From: Pseudomonadota bacterium
Lineage (GTDB): Bacteria; Pseudomonadota; Gammaproteobacteria; Xanthomonadales; Xanthomonadaceae
Direction of reading: 5' to 3'
Length of the DNA: 11,157 bases
Assembly (NCBI GenBank): GCA_023425225.1
Contig: JAFADB010000049.1
Location: 1-11,157, forward strand
Both the position numbers and the translations under genes were made by a program. How positions within the stretch are numbered: position 1 is the first letter of the stretch; each line of letters starts with the position of its first letter. This document shows positions 1 through 7,091 of this stretch, piece after piece. The notes beneath the pieces were generated by a model, which saw only the letters and a list, made by a program, of their open reading frames with translations, had not been told where the DNA came from and ran no database searches.

Positions 1-1580
1 GCCGCATCGACCTGGTCGAACGCGCGCTGCATCAGCGCCGGGTCCTCGCGCGCGCCGGCGATCGGGATCGCGCGGGCGGTGCGGAAGATCCAGCGCATCA
101 CCGGGATGTCGAAGATCCGGTAGTACATGACGAAGCGCACCGGCCGCGGGATGCTGCCGGCCAGGATCAGCGCGTCCATGTAGCTGACGTGGTTGCACAC
201 CAGCAGCGTCGGGCCCTCGTCGGGCACGTGTTCCTCGATGCCGCGCGCGCGCAGCCGGTACAGCGCGCTGACCAGCAGCCAGCTGAGGAAGCGCATCAGG
301 AACTCGGGCACCAGGGTGAAGATCCACAGCGTCACCAGCGCGTTGGCGATGGCCAGCGCCAGGAACACCTGCGGGATGCTCCAGCCGAGCAGGCGCTGCA
401 CGGCGATGCCGATCATCGCCGCGGCGACGATGAACAGCGAGTTCTGGATGTTGAGCCCGGCGATCACCCGCGACAGCTCGGCCTTGGGCGTGCGGCTCTG
501 GATCAGCGCGAACAGCGGCACCACGAAGAAGCCGGTGAACAGGCCGATGCCGACCAGGTCGGCGATGATCCGCCAGCTGCCGGGCTGGCCGGCGAACTGG
601 CCGATCGACAGCCCGGCCAGCAATGCCTGCCCCGGGCGGGCGAAGTACAGGTCGAGCATGAAGGCGCTGACGCCGAACGCGCCCAGCGGCACCAGGCCGA
701 TCTCCACGGTGCGCCCGGACAGCCGCTCGCACAGCAGCGAGCCGGTGCCGGTGCCGACGGAGAACAGCGCCAGCGCGAACACGTACAGCTCCTGGCGCCC
801 GCCCAGGTTGACCTCGGCGTAGGTCGGCAGCTGCGCGGTCAGCACGGTGCCGATGAACCAGAACCAGGACACGCCGAGGATCGCGTTGCGCACCGCCGGC
901 GTGCGCCGGGTCAGACGCAGGATCGCCAGCGACTCCGGCAGCGGGTTCCAGTTGATCTTCAGGTCCGGCGCGCCGGCATCCACCCGCGGCACCTGGCGCG
1001 CGACGATATTGCCGGCCACCGCCAGCGCCACCACCGCGGTGGCGGCGGCGACCGGGCCGTGATTGCCGGCGAGCTGGAAGATCAGCCCGCCGAAAATCAT
1101 CCCGCACAGGATCGAGATCGAGGTGCCCATCTCGACCAAGCCGTTGCCGCCGGTCAGCTCCTCGGGCTTGAGTACCGAGGGCAGGATCGAGTACTTCACC
1201 GGGCCGAACAGGGTGGACTGCAGCCCGGTGCAGAACAGCGCCACCAGCAGCACCGGCATGTTCTGGGTGAGGAAGCCCACTGCCGCCAGCGTCATGATCG
1301 CGATCTCCATGGTGGTGGTGACCACGATCAGCCGGTGCTTCTCCAGCTTCTCGGCGACCTGTCCGGCCAGCGCCGAGAACAGGAAATACGGCGCGATGAA
1401 CAGCGCCGGCGCCAGGTTGGTGTAGAGCGTGCGCTCGGCACTGTCGATGCCCAGCCAGAACAGCAGGCCGATGATGGCCTGGCGATAGACGTTGTCGTTG
1501 AACGCGCCCAGCGCCTGGACGGTGAAGAACGGCAGGAAGCGGCGCTGGCGCAGCAGCGCGAACTGGGAATGGCCGGACAT
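1..1580 (-). CDS. LplT-like MFS transporter fused to PlsC-type lysophospholipid acyltransferase (partial, 3' end outside window)
   Basis: The inner-membrane protein probably flips lysophospholipid and re-acylates it. 526 complete codons are visible and the frame runs open to base 1. Residues 1 to about 430 form an MFS domain with many hydrophobic segments; the opening FNDN motif (27-30) and the FGPVKYS stretch (125-131) are typical of LplT and of the transporter half of Aas-like fusions. From about 435 an acyltransferase domain begins: NHVSYMDA holds the HX4D catalytic motif (H464, D469), followed by a FVMYYRIF block (483-490) and an AIPIAG block (504-509). The start is ATG at 1580, with AAAGGAG six bases upstream (1586-1592). 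The DHA2-type transporter gene ends 26 bp upstream on the same strand, so co-transcription is likely. Related proteins can also carry a C-terminal acyl-ACP synthetase domain; whether this one does lies outside the window. Confidence 0.9.
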   Translation of the reverse strand, partial: MSGHSQFALLRQRRFLPFFTVQALGAFNDNVYRQAIIGLLFWLGIDSAERTLYTNLAPALFIAPYFLFSALAGQVAEKLEKHRLIVVTTTMEIAIMTLAAVGFLTQNMPVLLVALFCTGLQSTLFGPVKYSILPSVLKPEELTGGNGLVEMGTSISILCGMIFGGLIFQLAGNHGPVAAATAVVALAVAGNIVARQVPRVDAGAPDLKINWNPLPESLAILRLTRRTPAVRNAILGVSWFWFIGTVLTAQLPTYAEVNLGGRQELYVFALALFSVGTGTGSLLCERLSGRTVEIGLVPLGAFGVSAFMLDLYFARPGQALLAGLSIGQFAGQPGSWRIIADLVGIGLFTGFFVVPLFALIQSRTPKAELSRVIAGLNIQNSLFIVAAAMIGIAVQRLLGWSIPQVFLALAIANALVTLWIFTLVPEFLMRFLSWLLVSALYRLRARGIEEHVPDEGPTLLVCNHVSYMDALILAGSIPRPVRFVMYYRIFDIPVMRWIFRTARAIPIAGAREDPALMQRAFDQVDA

Positions 1581-1606
1581 GCAGGCTCCTTTGCGGACGG
1601 CGCAGC

Positions 1607-3043
1607 CTAGCAAACGTCCTTGTCGCTGCGAACCGCGGCGGCGGCGCGGCGCGCATGCAGCACGCGCGCGCCGGCATCGGCGGGCAGGCGCAGGCTGTCG
1701 AGCACCGCGGCCAGCGCCAGGGCCGCGATCACCCAGAACGCCAGGCGGAAGTCGGCCGCGGCCACCTCGGACGGGTCGGTGCCGCGCAGCGCCTCGGCCA
1801 CGCCCAGCGCCAGCGCGCCCACGGCGATGCCCATGCCGGCGTTCATCTGCTGCAGCACCGAGAACAGCGTGGTGGCATCGCGCATCTGCGCCTGCGGCAC
1901 GTCGGCGAAACCGATCGTGTTGAGCGCGGTGAACTGCATCGAGCGGCTCATGCCGCACACGAACAGCAGCGCGGCCACCAGCGTCATCGGCGTGGCCGCG
2001 CCCAGCAGCGCACAACCGCCGAAGCCGGCGGCCACCAGCAAGCCGTTGCCGACCAGCACGCGACGGAAGCCGAAGCGGTTCATGACCCAGGTGGTGGCCG
2101 GCTTCATCGCCAGGTTGCCGGCGAACAGCCACAGCAGCAGCGTGCCGGCGCGCACCGCGCTCCAGCCGAAACCAAGCTGGAACATCAGCGGCAGCAGGAA
2201 CGGCGCGGTGCCGATGGCGGTGCGGAACAGCGAGCCGCCCACCGCGGTGACGCGGAACGTGGCGATGCGCAGCGGCGACAGGCTGAACAGCGGATGCCGG
2301 GCCTGGCGCAGGTGGCGCGCCGAGGCGGCCAGCAGCGCCACGCCCGCGGCCAGCGCGACGATCCATGCCGCCGCCGGCAGGTCGGCGCGGCTGGCCAGTT
2401 CGATCCCGACCATGAACAGCGCAAAGCCCAGGCCGCTGAGGACGAAGCCGGTGGCGTCGAACGGTGTCGTTTCCCGGCCGGCATCGCGAATCAGCGCCAG
2501 CGCGCAGGCCAGGGCGCCGATGCCCAGCGGCAGGTTGAGCAGGAAGATCCAGTGCCAGCTCCAGTGGGTGCTGATCCAGCCTCCCAGCGGCGGCCCCAGC
2601 ACCGGCGCCACCAGCGCCGGCCAGGTGAGGATGGCGATGGCGCGCACGATGCCCTCCTTGGGCGTGTCGCGCAGCACCACCAGGCGGCCGACCGGCACCA
2701 TCATCGCCCCGCCCAGGCCCTGCAGCGTGCGCGCGGCGGTGAAGCTCCACAGCCCCTGGCTGAGCGCGCACAGCAGCGAGGCGCCGGTGAACACGGCGAT
2801 GGCCGAGACGAAGACGCGCCGCGCGCCGAAGCGGTCGGCGGCCCAGCCGCTGACCGGGATGAACACCGTCAGCGCCACCAGGTAGGCCGACACGCCCACC
2901 GACAGGTGCGCCGGGAGCGTGCCGAAGTCGCGCGCCATCGCCGGCAGCGAGGTGGCGATCACGGTCGCGTCCAGGTTCTCCATGAAGAACGCCGCCGCCA
3001 CCAGCAGCGCGGTGGCGCTGCGGCGATCGATCCACGACGTCAT
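1607..3043 (-). CDS. DHA2-family (14-helix, MdtD/EmrB-like) MFS drug exporter
   Basis: A 478-residue MFS transporter, probably a proton-driven exporter of toxic compounds. Length and pattern fit the 14-helix DHA2 group. TM1 carries the DHA2 signature MENLDATVIATSLP (21-34) with the membrane Asp at 25; a motif A-like loop GWAADRFGARR is at 66-76; the RTLQGLGGAMMVPVGR segment (105-120) closely resembles E. coli MdtD as I recall it; and the TM5 motif C region reads APVLGPPLGGW (145-155). A second motif A-like loop, MNRFGFRR, is at 321-328. The ATG at 3043 overlaps the preceding stop codon (ATGA, 3040-3043). No good Shine-Dalgarno sequence precedes it, so translation is probably coupled to the upstream MFS gene. 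The C-terminus (about 455-478) is a short Arg/Ala-rich cytoplasmic tail. The substrate cannot be told from sequence. Confidence 0.9.
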   Translation of the reverse strand: MTSWIDRRSATALLVAAAFFMENLDATVIATSLPAMARDFGTLPAHLSVGVSAYLVALTVFIPVSGWAADRFGARRVFVSAIAVFTGASLLCALSQGLWSFTAARTLQGLGGAMMVPVGRLVVLRDTPKEGIVRAIAILTWPALVAPVLGPPLGGWISTHWSWHWIFLLNLPLGIGALACALALIRDAGRETTPFDATGFVLSGLGFALFMVGIELASRADLPAAAWIVALAAGVALLAASARHLRQARHPLFSLSPLRIATFRVTAVGGSLFRTAIGTAPFLLPLMFQLGFGWSAVRAGTLLLWLFAGNLAMKPATTWVMNRFGFRRVLVGNGLLVAAGFGGCALLGAATPMTLVAALLFVCGMSRSMQFTALNTIGFADVPQAQMRDATTLFSVLQQMNAGMGIAVGALALGVAEALRGTDPSEVAAADFRLAFWVIAALALAAVLDSLRLPADAGARVLHARRAAAAVRSDKDVC

Positions 3044-4224
3044 CGCGGCACCGGCACGGCGCGCAGCCGCATGAGCGCGACCAGCGCCAGGCCGGCCAGT
3101 GCCGACACGCTGCCGAGCAGGAACACGCTGGCGTGGCCGCTGCGGTCGGCCAGCCAGCCGGCCAGCGGCCCGGTGGCGCCGTAGGCCAGGTCCTGGAAGG
3201 CGGCGAAACCGCCCACCGCGGTGCCGCGCAGGTGGGCGGGAACGCGCTTGACCGCTTCCAGCCCCATCGCCGGGAACACCATCGAACAGCCGGCGCCGCT
3301 GAGCAGCGCGCCGGCGAAGGCGACCGCCGGACTCGGCGCCAGCCACAGCAGCGCCTGCCCGATGGCCTCCACCACCAGCGAAACCGCGCCGACCCGCAGC
3401 CCGCCGATGCGGTCGGGCAGGTTGCCGCACAGGATGCGCACCAGCACGAAGCCGGCGCCGAAGCAGCTCAGTCCGTAGCCGGCGCCCTGCCAGCCCAGGG
3501 CCATGAAGTACAGCGGGAAGAAGGCGCCGAGCGCGGCGAATCCGATCCCCTGCAGGAACACCACCGTGCCGGGTTCCCAGATGCGCCCGAGCACCTGCCG
3601 GAACGGCGGGCGCGGTCCCTGCCGCGCCGGGCGCTCGCCGGGCGTGCGCGCCAGCATCAACGCGCCGACCACCGGCAGCAGCGCGCACACGCCCATCAGC
3701 CCGAGGAAGCCGAGCCGCCCCAGCAGCCACAGCCCCAGCGGCCCGCCCAGCGCGAAGGCGCCGTATATGCCCATGCCCACCAGCGCCATGACCTTGCCCG
3801 CGCGCGCGGGTCCCATCAGCGCCATGCCCCAGGACAGCACGCCGACCAGGGTGAGGCTCTCGCCCAGCCCGAGCAGCAGCCGTCCGGCCAGCAGGACCGC
3901 ATACGCCACCTTGGGCGGCAGCGCCGCCGGTGCCGACGCCATGCAGCACAGCGTGGCGACCAGATAGAACGCCAGGCCCAGGAACAGGCCGTGGCGGCCG
4001 CCGCGCTCGTCGGCCAGGCGCCCGGCCCAGCCGCGGCTGAGGATGGTGGACAGGAAGGCGATGCCGACCGCCAGTCCGGAGGCGGCGTTGCCCAGCCCGA
4101 GGCCGTGCGAGACCTGCACCGCGACGGCCGGCATGGCCATGGCCACGGTCAGGTAGGTGAGAAACAGCGCCAGGGTCATCCAGTACAACCGGCGCAACGG
4201 GAGATCATCGAGGAATGCCGTCAT
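3040..4224 (-). CDS. YfcJ/YhhS-type (UPF0226) MFS transporter
   Basis: A 394-residue, 12-helix MFS protein of the YfcJ/YhhS group, annotated elsewhere as arabinose or sugar efflux transporters. Features shared with E. coli YfcJ from memory: LFLTYLTVAMAMPAVAV in TM1 (20-36), the motif A loop RGWAGRLADERGGRHG (64-79), GRLLLGLGESLTLVG (114-128), the second-half loop NLPDRIGG (268-275), and GAGCSMVFPAMGLEAVKRVP (310-329). ATG 4224 is chosen over an in-frame ATG at 4293: AGGAG lies seven bases before 4224, and the 23 extra residues are Pro/Arg-rich and unlike the family. It is first in a three-gene operon and overlaps the next start by 4 bp. The leader carries a LacI-type palindrome, so control by a sugar-responsive or similar LacI repressor encoded elsewhere is possible. 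The substrate is unknown; sugar or drug export are both reasonable. Confidence 0.92.
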   Translation of the reverse strand: MTAFLDDLPLRRLYWMTLALFLTYLTVAMAMPAVAVQVSHGLGLGNAASGLAVGIAFLSTILSRGWAGRLADERGGRHGLFLGLAFYLVATLCCMASAPAALPPKVAYAVLLAGRLLLGLGESLTLVGVLSWGMALMGPARAGKVMALVGMGIYGAFALGGPLGLWLLGRLGFLGLMGVCALLPVVGALMLARTPGERPARQGPRPPFRQVLGRIWEPGTVVFLQGIGFAALGAFFPLYFMALGWQGAGYGLSCFGAGFVLVRILCGNLPDRIGGLRVGAVSLVVEAIGQALLWLAPSPAVAFAGALLSGAGCSMVFPAMGLEAVKRVPAHLRGTAVGGFAAFQDLAYGATGPLAGWLADRSGHASVFLLGSVSALAGLALVALMRLRAVPVPR

Positions 4225-4338
4225 CGTCCGCTCCTTCCGCGGAAAAGGCGGTGCCGATGCAGGACGGGGCGGTGCGTATCGAGACGACATCACGCATCGC
4301 CCGCCGGCGTCGGAAACCGCGGGAGATGCGTTGATTGA

Positions 4339-4352
4339 CGTAAACGCTTACG
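4339..4352. promoter_or_regulatory. Candidate LacI-family operator
   Basis: CGTAAACGCTTACG is a palindrome around a central CG, with one mismatched pair out of seven. This is the classic layout of LacI/GalR-family operators. It lies 115 bp before the start codon of the YfcJ-type transporter gene and downstream of a possible -10 box, so it could act as a roadblock operator. It is also AT-richer than its surroundings. No LacI-family gene is in the window, so the regulator is an inference. Confidence 0.5.
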
Positions 4353-4381
4353 GCGCCTGGCCGGACCATCCGGGCCAGCGC
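4353..4381. other. Long hairpin in the leader of the MFS operon
   Basis: An inverted repeat pairs 4353-4365 with 4369-4381: twelve base pairs, one bulged base on each side (4356 and 4372), and a three-base CCA loop. It sits directly beside the LacI-type palindrome, between the possible -10 box and the first transporter gene. It could be a leader-RNA structure or an attenuator-like stop. No T-tract follows on either strand. It does not overlap any supported gene. Confidence 0.45.
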
Positions 4382-4389
4382 GAGGGGCG

Positions 4390-4395
4390 AGTATA
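4390..4395 (-). promoter_or_regulatory. Possible -10 box of the MFS operon
   Basis: On the minus strand this reads TATACT, one base from the TATAAT consensus, in an otherwise GC-rich gap. No convincing -35 element lies 16-18 bases upstream, so it would need an activator or be a weak promoter. It is placed to transcribe 4224-1, with the hairpin (4353-4381) and palindrome (4339-4352) just downstream. Confidence 0.3.
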
Positions 4396-4438
4396 TCCGC
4401 GCCAGAGCCGCCGCCGCGACTGCCCGCGGTGCCGGCTA

Positions 4439-4463
4439 CCGGCCGCGGGACCATCGCGGCCGG
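4439..4463 (-). terminator. Hairpin terminator candidate after the SDR operon
   Basis: CCGGCCGCG (4439-4447) and CGCGGCCGG (4455-4463) form a perfect 9 bp stem with a 7-base loop. It starts 26 bases after the stop codon of the PRISE-type gene. There is no U-tract, as is common in GC-rich genomes. It would separate the SDR operon from the MFS operon on the same strand. Confidence 0.55.
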
Positions 4464-4488
4464 CCCTGCCCGCATTCGCCGCCCGCCA

Positions 4489-5541
4489 TCAGGGGATGAC
4501 CCGGCGCTCGCGGAACTCCTGGAACAGCCGCAGGAACATCTGCGTGCTGTCGACCACCTCGCCGAAACCGGCCTGGCGGATCCGGGTGGTGCTGGAGATC
4601 ACGTCCCAGTCGCTGCGGAACACGAAGTCGCCGAAGCCCCAGGCCGCGATCTGCGCGTAGGGCACCGGCTGCAGGCCGTGCCGCTCCACCAGCGACTGCC
4701 ACAGCGGGCCCTTGTCGGCCATGTACTGCGCCAGCGGCAGGGTCTGCGGCTCGCCCAGTTCCAGGTCGAACCAGCGCGCCACCTCCGGCCACAGCTGGTT
4801 CCAGCGGAACAGGTCGCCGTTGGTGATGTTGTAGGCATGGCCGCTGGCGGCCTGGGTGGCCGCCCACACCGATCCGCGCGCCAGGTGCGTGGCATCGGTG
4901 ACCTGGGCCAGCTTGCCGTAGCAGGTGGCGGTGCCGGGAAAGCGCAGCGGCAGGCCCAGCGCCTTGCTGATGCTGGCGTACACGGCGATCAGCATGGCCA
5001 GGTTCATCGGATTGCCCACGGCAAAGCCGCAGACCACGTCGGGGCGCAGCATCACCGCGTCCCACGGCCGGCTGTCGGCGCAGGCCAGCAGCCAGTCCTG
5101 CATGTCGTAGTAGAAGTCCGGCGGCATGTGCCGCGCATCGTCCTCGCGTGCCGGCGTGCGGAACGCGCCCAGGTGCGCGCCGTAGTACTTGGCGCCCTGG
5201 TACAGCACCGCCCGCTGCAGCGCCGGCGAGGCGGCCGATACCGTCTCCACCAGGTTGCGCAGCATGCCCAGGTTGGCATCGACCAGCGCCTGCGGGCTGT
5301 CGTGCTCCTGGTAGGCGGCGTGGAAGACGTGGGTGACGTCGTCCAGCGTGCCGAGCCTGGCGGCGGTGTCGTCGGCATCGAGCAGGTCCACCTGCAGGTA
5401 GCGCCCGGGCGTGCCCGCCGGCGGCGCCCGCCGCGACAGCCCGATCACCTCCCAGTCCTCCCGCGCGGCCAGGTATTCGACCAGGTTGCGACCGATCACC
5501 CCCAGCCCGCCCGCCACCAGTGCCTTCTTGCGTGTGGTCAT
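4489..5541 (-). CDS. PRISE-type SDR reductase (progesterone 5-beta-reductase/iridoid synthase-like)
   Basis: A 350-residue atypical, extended-type SDR. PRISE enzymes use NADPH to reduce activated C=C bonds of enones and enals, so a 1,4-enone reductase role is likely. The nucleotide-binding loop is GGLGVIG (11-17). SRR (36-38) suits binding of the NADPH phosphate. FHAAY is at 73-77. The family-typical catalytic Lys lies in QGAKYYG (K118), and the Tyr in FYYDMQD (Y144/Y145), matching the FYYxxED motif that replaces YxxxK in this family, with Gln148 in place of the usual Glu. The C-terminal half (about 170-350) is the substrate lid, including YNITNGDLFRWNQLW (237-251). ATG 5541 has AGGAG seven bases upstream. 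It is the last gene of a three-SDR operon, 12 bp behind the middle SDR. The substrate is unknown; a sugar-nucleotide epimerase is less likely because YxxxK is absent. Confidence 0.85.
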   Translation of the reverse strand: MTTRKKALVAGGLGVIGRNLVEYLAAREDWEVIGLSRRAPPAGTPGRYLQVDLLDADDTAARLGTLDDVTHVFHAAYQEHDSPQALVDANLGMLRNLVETVSAASPALQRAVLYQGAKYYGAHLGAFRTPAREDDARHMPPDFYYDMQDWLLACADSRPWDAVMLRPDVVCGFAVGNPMNLAMLIAVYASISKALGLPLRFPGTATCYGKLAQVTDATHLARGSVWAATQAASGHAYNITNGDLFRWNQLWPEVARWFDLELGEPQTLPLAQYMADKGPLWQSLVERHGLQPVPYAQIAAWGFGDFVFRSDWDVISSTTRIRQAGFGEVVDSTQMFLRLFQEFRERRVIP

Positions 5542-5553
5542 GGTCCCGCTCCT

Positions 5554-6348
5554 TCAGACGATGTCGTCGATCACGCCGCCGTCCACGCGCAATGCCGCGC
5601 CGGAGGTGGCCGAGGCCTGCGGCGAGCAGACGTAGACCACCATGTTGGCGACCTCGTCCACGGTGGCCGCGCGCTGGATCACCGAACTGGGGCGATGGGC
5701 CATGACGAACGCCTTGGCCAGTTCCTCCAGCGGCTTGCCGGTGCGTGCCGCCTCGTCCTTGAGCATGTCGGCGAAGCCCTCGGACAGCGTCGGCCCCGGC
5801 AGCACCGAGTTGACGGTGACGCCGCTGCCGGCCACGCGCTTGGCGAGCCCGCGCGCCAGCCCCAGCAGCGCGGTCTTGCTCACGCCGTAATGGATCATGT
5901 CGGCGGGGATGTTGCGCGCCGATTCGGAGGAGATGAACACCACCCGGCCCCAGCCCTTGTCCACCATCGCCGGCAGCAGCGCGCGCGACAGCCGCACGCC
6001 GGACATGACGTTGGTCTGCCAGTGCTGCTCCCAGGTGTCGTCGCCGGTGGCGAAGAAATCGCCGGGACGGAAGATGCCGGCGTTGTTGACCAGGATGTCG
6101 ATGGGCGGCAGCGCCGCCAGCAGCGCCTCGGCGCCGGCGGCATCGCCCAGGTCGGCGGCCACACCGTGCAGGCGCGCACCCGGCACCGCGGCCGCCAGTT
6201 TCCCGGTGGCGGCCCGCACGCCGGCATCGCTGCGGCCGTTGAGCACCACGCTGGCGCCGCTGGCGGCCAGGCCGTGGGCGATGGCGTAGCCGATGCCGCC
6301 GGTGGAGGCGGTGACCAGCGCGGTGCGGCCGGAAAGGTCGATCTTCAT
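5554..6348 (-). CDS. Classical SDR oxidoreductase with intact active site
   Basis: A 264-residue classical SDR (Rossmann-fold, NAD(P)-dependent alcohol/ketone oxidoreductase), often annotated as 3-oxoacyl-ACP reductase-like. The cofactor loop is TASTGGIG (13-20), a variant of TGxxxGIG with Ala at the second position. NGRS (37-40) suggests a preference for NADP(H). NNAG is at 88-91, the catalytic tetrad is N114, S141, Y154 and K158, and LPGPT (183-187) follows. A 20-30 residue insertion-like helical stretch (190-220) forms the substrate lid. The ATG at 6348 has AGAGGA upstream at suitable spacing. The gene lies 26 bp after the first SDR gene and 12 bp before the PRISE-type gene. It is likely the main dehydrogenase of the operon. 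The substrate cannot be told from sequence. Confidence 0.92.
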   Translation of the reverse strand: MKIDLSGRTALVTASTGGIGYAIAHGLAASGASVVLNGRSDAGVRAATGKLAAAVPGARLHGVAADLGDAAGAEALLAALPPIDILVNNAGIFRPGDFFATGDDTWEQHWQTNVMSGVRLSRALLPAMVDKGWGRVVFISSESARNIPADMIHYGVSKTALLGLARGLAKRVAGSGVTVNSVLPGPTLSEGFADMLKDEAARTGKPLEELAKAFVMAHRPSSVIQRAATVDEVANMVVYVCSPQASATSGAALRVDGGVIDDIV

Positions 6349-6374
6349 GGAATGTCCTCTTCTGCCGTGGGGAT

Positions 6375-7091
6375 TCAGGCGATCGCGCCGCCGCCGTCGA
6401 CCAGTACGGTCGAGCCTGTGGCATAGGGCGTGGAGGCCAGGAACAACACCGCGTTGGCGATATCCTCGGGCTGGCCCATGGTGCGCGCCGGCAGCGTGGA
6501 GGCGGCGTGGTCGTACATCTTCTGCCGCGCCGCCGGATCCATGCCGTCCCACAGCGGGGTGGCGATCATGCCGGGCGATACCGCGTTCACCCGGATCCTG
6601 GCCGGGGCGAACTCCAGCGCCAGTCCGCGCGCCAGCGATTCCAGCGCGGCGTTGATCGCGCCCTGCAGCACCCATTGCCCGGGACGCACGCTCAGGAAGC
6701 CGGACACCAGCGTCAGCGAGCCGTGCTCGCGGATGTGCACCGCGCGCGCCACCCGGTAGGCGCCCCAGAACTTGCTGTCCATGGCGGCGTAGGCATCGGC
6801 CAGCGGCAGCTGCTTCAGCGGTCCGCCGGGGGTCTGCGCGGCGCTCACCAGCACGTGGTCGAACGGCCCGGCCTCGCTCAGCAGCGCTTCCACCGCGGCG
6901 TTGTCGGCGGTGTCGAGCACCGCGGTGCGCACGCCGTGGCCGATCCGCCTGGCGGCGTCCTCGAGCTTGCCGGCGTGGCGCGAGGCGATGGTCACCTGCG
7001 CACCCTCGGCGGCGAACGCGGTGGCGCTGGCCAGGCCGATGCCCGAGCTGCCGCCGACCACCAGCACCTGCTTGTCCTGGAAACGTGTCAT
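6375..7091 (-). CDS. SDR-family protein with degenerate catalytic site
   Basis: A 238-residue protein with a clear SDR fold: Rossmann loop VGGSSGIG (12-19), ASRHAGKL (36-43) with Arg38 placed for NADP(H), RVNAVSPGMIATP (167-179), and the C-terminal VDGGGAIA. The NNAG motif is replaced by SAAQ (83-86). The usual YxxxK helix reads QGAIN (143-147), with Gln where Tyr and Asn where Lys should be; Ser130 remains. The conventional SDR proton relay is therefore absent. It may use another mechanism, act on an unusual substrate, or be a non-catalytic partner of the intact SDR encoded next to it. The ATG at 7091 has a strong GGGAGGA seven bases upstream. It is the first gene of the three-SDR operon and is divergent from the LysR gene at 7213. 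The frame is clean, with no sign of frameshift, so it is not a decaying pseudogene. Confidence 0.9.
   Translation of the reverse strand: MTRFQDKQVLVVGGSSGIGLASATAFAAEGAQVTIASRHAGKLEDAARRIGHGVRTAVLDTADNAAVEALLSEAGPFDHVLVSAAQTPGGPLKQLPLADAYAAMDSKFWGAYRVARAVHIREHGSLTLVSGFLSVRPGQWVLQGAINAALESLARGLALEFAPARIRVNAVSPGMIATPLWDGMDPAARQKMYDHAASTLPARTMGQPEDIANAVLFLASTPYATGSTVLVDGGGAIA

Noticed and set aside
189..1610. Long open frame on the plus strand opposite the LplT-PlsC gene
   Set aside because: Its translation is Gln/Arg/His/Asp-rich low-complexity sequence typical of antisense to a high-GC gene; the minus strand gives clear MFS and HX4D motifs.
1655..3184. Long plus-strand frame opposite the DHA2 gene
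   Set aside because: Low-complexity Arg/Gln/His antisense translation with no recognisable family.
4235..4244. Palindrome TTCCGCGGAA before the YfcJ-type start
   Set aside because: It overlaps the Shine-Dalgarno region and has no loop; it is short enough to occur by chance in GC-rich DNA, so no operator is claimed.
4225..4293. N-terminal extension of the YfcJ-type transporter to an ATG at 4293
   Set aside because: The 23 added residues are Pro/Arg-rich and unlike the family, and a good AGGAG precedes the ATG at 4224.
4290..4475. 61-residue minus-strand frame in the MFS operon leader
   Set aside because: Gly/Arg/Pro-rich with no ribosome site, and it overlaps the hairpins and palindrome that better explain this stretch.
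4429..6426. Long open frame on the plus strand over the SDR operon
   Set aside because: Same antisense composition bias (His, Gln, Gly, Arg repeats), no domain; the minus strand encodes intact Rossmann proteins.
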